Source: Verrucomicrobiota bacterium (GTDB lineage Bacteria > Verrucomicrobiota > Verrucomicrobiia > Chthoniobacterales > JAFAMB01). Taken from it: DNA of 8,819 nucleotides. Under the pieces are notes generated by a model. It searched no databases and was not told the origin of the DNA. It saw only the letters and a program-made list of their open reading frames with translations. The DNA lies in assembly GCA_019242435.1 (NCBI GenBank), contig JAFAVN010000259.1, positions 1 to 8,819 on the forward strand. The letters are read 5' to 3'. Position numbers and translations under genes: made by a program. This document shows, in pieces, positions 6,549-8,819 of this stretch; positions within the stretch are counted from its first letter, which is position 1; every line of letters starts with the position of its first letter.

Positions 6549-7619
6549 ATGACGTACAAAAGTCCGCTCTATGAAATGACGCAGACAACTCCCACTTGTC
6601 TGTGGAACGATTCGGCATCAATCGAGGAACTATCCTACTCGATCGAGCACGGCGCAGTGGGTGCCACTTGTAACCCGGTGATCGTGGTTGGAGTCCTTAA
6701 GAAAGAAATGGCGGACTGGAGAGATCGGATCCGCAGTTTGATTAACGAAATGCCGACCGCCACAGAAGACGAAATCGGCTGGCAAATCGTTCGGGAGATC
6801 TCGATCAAAGCCGCCAGTTTGCTGCAACCGATTTTTGAAAAGCAGAAGGGAAAGAACGGCCGGCTTTCGATTCAAACCGATCCACGGCTTTACCGGAACA
6901 CGGCATCGATCGTGCAACAGGCCACCGAATTCACGGCGTTAGCTCCTAACATCATCGTCAAGATCCCAGTGACCCGAGCCGGTCTTCCTGCGATTGAAGA
7001 AGCCACCTATCGCGGCATCAGCATCAATGCAACTGTGAGTTTCACGTTGCCGCAGGCGGTCGCGGTGGCGGAAGCGGTCGAACGCGGATTGAAACGGCGC
7101 GAAGCCGAGGGAAAGGACATCTCCACCATGGGTCCGGTCTGCACTATCATGGTAGGACGGCTGGACGACTGGCTCAAAGCGGTGGCGGAGAAGGAGAGCA
7201 TCACCGTCGATCCGGGTTATTTAGAGTGGGCCGGCGTAGCTGTTTTCAAGAAAGCGTATCAGATTTATCGCGAGCGCGGCTATCGACTCCGGCTGCTCTC
7301 AGCTGCGTTTCGCAATCACATGCATTGGAGCGAGTTCATTGGCGGCGACGTTGTGATCTCTCCTCCGTATGCCTGGCAGGTTCGTTATAACGCCAGCGAC
7401 ATACAGGTTGTCTCCCGAATTGATAAACCGGTTGAACCAAGAATTGTGGACGAACTGACGAGAAAGTTCGCCGATTTCCGTCGGGCTTTTCATGAGGACG
7501 GCCTGACGCCGGAAACCTTCGACTCATTTGGTCCGACTCGCCGGACTCTTCGGCAATTTATCGCTGGCTGTGGCGACCTGGGCGCGATCATCCGGGACTT
7601 CATGTTGCCGGAATGGTAG
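6549..7619 (+). CDS. Transaldolase-family protein with altered active site
   Basis: A 356-residue cytoplasmic class I aldolase-type barrel of the transaldolase family. Transaldolase moves a dihydroxyacetone unit between sugar phosphates through a lysine Schiff base. Visible family landmarks: LWNDS (18-22), GATCNPVIV (38-46), the Schiff-base Lys138 in NIIVKIPVT, SINATVSF (158-165) with the Thr162 equivalent of E. coli TalB Thr156, VGRLDDW (202-208) and AAFRN (252-256) with the phosphate-binding Arg255. Differences by my alignment to TalB: catalytic Glu96 is Gln109 (SIQTDPRLYRN), Phe178 is Met201 and Ser226 is Ala253. Gln at the Glu96 position is what fructose-6-phosphate aldolases carry, but their tyrosine at the Phe178 position is absent. 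It also has an extra charged helical stretch (about 172-192) between the two core strands. Aldolase rather than transferase activity, or another substrate, is possible. It follows mmsA by 28 bp, suggesting one transcript. A second in-frame ATG at 6576 would remove nine residues. Confidence 0.85.
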   Translation: MTYKSPLYEMTQTTPTCLWNDSASIEELSYSIEHGAVGATCNPVIVVGVLKKEMADWRDRIRSLINEMPTATEDEIGWQIVREISIKAASLLQPIFEKQKGKNGRLSIQTDPRLYRNTASIVQQATEFTALAPNIIVKIPVTRAGLPAIEEATYRGISINATVSFTLPQAVAVAEAVERGLKRREAEGKDISTMGPVCTIMVGRLDDWLKAVAEKESITVDPGYLEWAGVAVFKKAYQIYRERGYRLRLLSAAFRNHMHWSEFIGGDVVISPPYAWQVRYNASDIQVVSRIDKPVEPRIVDELTRKFADFRRAFHEDGLTPETFDSFGPTRRTLRQFIAGCGDLGAIIRDFMLPEW

Positions 7620-7953
7620 AGGGCGTTAACCGAGGGCCGGTAAGGGAGGCTCCGGTATGCGATGATCGCTAACAGGGTTTGACACTGTCCTTAATTTGTC
7701 GCGCACGGCGCCGAACGGCTGCCGAGCCGGTTCCCCTGGGGCGAAGGGCGCCCACCATCCATCCATTCGGCGAAATTGCGACCCACCCAGTTTCCATCTG
7801 GGAAGGTTGCGTCAGGGGTAAGCGGCTCGGCAGCGCTTTGGGGTGACTCGTTGGCGACCGAGAAAGCCTGACGCTTCGCGAAATATTTTAAGCGTTTGAG
7901 GGAGCCTCGCCTACCGGCGCTGGCCCATGGCAAACCACGGAGAATTCCCCGTC
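7620..7953. other. Gene-free stretch with inverted repeats between the transaldolase and mscL genes
   Basis: These 334 bases lie between two convergent genes. They hold a perfect 12-bp inverted repeat GCTGCCGAGCCG/CGGCTCGGCAGC (7718-7729 with 7823-7834) and, inside it, a CCCAG/CTGGG hairpin (7784-7800 region). Further on is an ACGCTT/AAGCGT hairpin around an AT-rich loop (7871-7876 with 7890-7895). A minus-strand frame from 7933 to 7691 (80 residues, starting MPWASAGRRGSLKR) has no recognisable domain and reads like a translated repeat. No hairpin followed by a T-run, as needed for a classic terminator, is evident for either gene. I regard it as a possible second dispersed repeat, unrelated in sequence to the one at 445-816. 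Confidence 0.45.
7718..7834. repeat. Perfect 12-bp inverted repeat
   Basis: GCTGCCGAGCCG at 7718-7729 and CGGCTCGGCAGC at 7823-7834 enclose 93 bases. Twelve matching bases at this spacing are unlikely by chance in 334 bases and suggest a folded transcript or the ends of a small repeat element. Confidence 0.55.
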
Positions 7954-8391
7954 TTATTTCCCTGTCGCCGTCTGGTCCTTGGTTGCCTGGCTCTTCAAAA
8001 CATCCCGGATCTCGCCGAGCAGCTTCTCCTCTGCCGACGGCTCTTTCGGGGCCGGTTGCCCGCGGAACCGATTCACCTGCCTGATCACAAGGAAAAGGAC
8101 AAAAGCAATGATCAAGAATTCGAACACCGTGTTCAGAAAAGCGCCATAAGCCAACACTGGAATCCCTCTATCGGTCGCTTCCTTCAATGAGCCGGCCGGT
8201 TGTCCTGATAGGTTTAGAAAGAGATTCGAAAAGTCGACTCGACCCAGCAGCAGACCAATCGGTGGCATGATAATATTGTTCACTAGGGAATTGACTATCT
8301 TACCGAACGCTGCGCCGATGATGACGCCGATTGCCAGGTCGATTACCGACCCCTTCATTGCAAAGTCTCTGAATTCTTTGAGTAAGGGCAT
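7954..8391 (-). CDS. mscL: Large-conductance mechanosensitive channel MscL
   Basis: A 145-residue inner-membrane protein that forms a homopentameric channel opening under high membrane tension to release solutes during hypo-osmotic shock. The N-terminal amphipathic helix (PLLKEFRDFAMKG, 2-14) leads into TM1 (about 16-44) with the pore-lining, glycine- and alanine-rich DLAIGVIIGAAFGKIV and the NNIIMPPIG motif. A periplasmic loop (about 47-80) follows, then TM2 (about 82-105, YGAFLNTVFEFLIIAFVLFL), a basic RQVNRFR cluster and a charged C-terminal helix (AEEKLLGEIRDVLKSQ, 120-135) matching the cytoplasmic bundle. Length is normal for the family. The ATG at 8391 fits the family N-terminus exactly; no clear Shine-Dalgarno precedes it. 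It is convergent with the transaldolase-family gene and divergent from a sigma factor gene, so it is probably monocistronic. Confidence 0.97.
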   Translation of the reverse strand: MPLLKEFRDFAMKGSVIDLAIGVIIGAAFGKIVNSLVNNIIMPPIGLLLGRVDFSNLFLNLSGQPAGSLKEATDRGIPVLAYGAFLNTVFEFLIIAFVLFLVIRQVNRFRGQPAPKEPSAEEKLLGEIRDVLKSQATKDQTATGK

Positions 8392-8541
8392 AGTCTAAGG
8401 ATCGATGGTGTTGCTGGTTGTGGGATTCAAATATTTCTGCGACAAGGGCGCATCCTGCCGATGTCTCACGGGTTATATCTACGATCCAGGAGGGCAAAAA
8501 TCACGCCTCGAATGACAGCGCTGATGGAATCGACGCATTGA
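8392..8541. promoter_or_regulatory. Divergent promoter region between mscL and the sigma factor gene
   Basis: This 150-bp gap must hold the start signals for two divergent genes, but I could not assign a confident -35/-10 pair to either. A good Shine-Dalgarno-like AGGAGG lies at 8488-8493, about 48 bases before the sigma factor ATG and with no ATG, GTG or TTG at normal spacing, so its role is unclear. A 26-codon frame (ATG 8461 to TGA 8539-8541) ends exactly one base before the sigma factor start; it is probably incidental. Confidence 0.35.
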
Positions 8542-8819
8542 ATGGCAGATGATGATCTTCTCAGTCTGATCGCGCGTGCCCGGAAAAATGACGAGGTGGC
8601 AGCCAAGGCACTGATCGAGCTCACCTATCCGATCATTATCCGCATCGTCCGAAACCATTTGCCCCGCCGGGAACTGGAGGAAGACCTTAGCCAAGAAGTC
8701 TTCCTCAAGATTTTCTCGCGACTCCACCAGTTTCGGGCTGATATGCCCTTCGAACACTGGGTTTCGCGCATCGCGGTCAACACCTGTATCGACCAATTAC
8801 GGAAACAAAAGATCCGCCC
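8542..8819 (+). CDS. ECF-type RNA polymerase sigma factor, N-terminal part (cut by window edge)
   Basis: Ninety-two residues are visible before the right edge. They form the sigma-70 region 2 of a small (ECF or group 4) sigma factor, which binds core RNA polymerase and recognises the -10 element. Region 2.1 is about 23-45 (ALIELTYPIIIRIVRNHLP), region 2.2 contains EEDLSQEVFLKIF (51-63), and regions 2.3-2.4 contain FEHWVSRIAVNTCIDQLRKQK (about 73-90). ATG 8542 directly follows an in-frame TGA (8539-8541), so the start cannot lie further upstream in this frame. The absence of region 1 and the position of region 2 near the N-terminus support the ECF type. Region 4 and any anti-sigma gene would lie beyond the window, so the stimulus is unknown. 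Confidence 0.9.
   Translation, partial: MADDDLLSLIARARKNDEVAAKALIELTYPIIIRIVRNHLPRRELEEDLSQEVFLKIFSRLHQFRADMPFEHWVSRIAVNTCIDQLRKQKIR

Noticed and set aside
7679..7708. Sigma-70 promoter starting with TTGACA at 7679-7684
   Set aside because: No acceptable -10 element lies 16-18 bases downstream and no plus-strand gene follows it.

Overview
The window reads as a chromosomal segment of a free-living, moderately GC-rich bacterium. The type of intergenic repeat (hairpin modules built on GTCCCGGAGGGAC and on AGTAATCA-type words), the mostly weak Shine-Dalgarno sequences and the flavour of the proteins suggest a soil or freshwater Verrucomicrobiota member. That assignment is inference from pattern only; there is no rRNA or other marker gene here.

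Layout, left to right. (1) 1-444: the 3' end of an unrecognised helical protein on the + strand. (2) About 445-816: a gene-free mosaic of hairpins bounded by a 14-bp inverted repeat (13 of 14 matching), probably a dispersed, non-autonomous repeat element. Its right end overlaps the last codons and stop of the next gene. (3) 804-1688, minus strand: a divergent protein-L-isoaspartate methyltransferase-like protein. (4) 1689-2104: a divergent intergenic region with several inverted repeats and a near-consensus sigma-54 site facing the methyltransferase gene. (5) 2105-4665, plus strand: cystathionine beta-synthase with a C-terminal CBS-domain pair, joined by an ATGA overlap to a cystathionine gamma-lyase/synthase. 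(6) 4949-7619: methylmalonate-semialdehyde dehydrogenase, then after 28 bp an atypical transaldolase-family protein. (7) 7620-7953: a second gene-free stretch with a perfect 12-bp inverted repeat. (8) 7954-8391, minus: the large-conductance mechanosensitive channel MscL. (9) 8542 to the right edge, plus: the N-terminal part of an ECF-type RNA polymerase sigma factor.

The clearest functional unit is the transsulfuration pair. CBS condenses homocysteine with serine to cystathionine, and the coupled gamma-family enzyme would split it to cysteine, ammonia and 2-oxobutyrate. The second unit, MMSDH plus a transaldolase homologue, has no standard pathway that uses both; MMSDH makes propionyl-CoA or acetyl-CoA from (methyl)malonate semialdehyde, as at the end of valine or inositol breakdown. 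The transaldolase keeps the Schiff-base lysine but changes several active-site residues, so its substrate is open. No phage, CRISPR, tRNA or rRNA feature was seen. The most unusual items are the repeat element that shares its end with a gene's stop codon, the structured 1.7-2.1 kb intergenic region, and the altered transaldolase paired with MMSDH.
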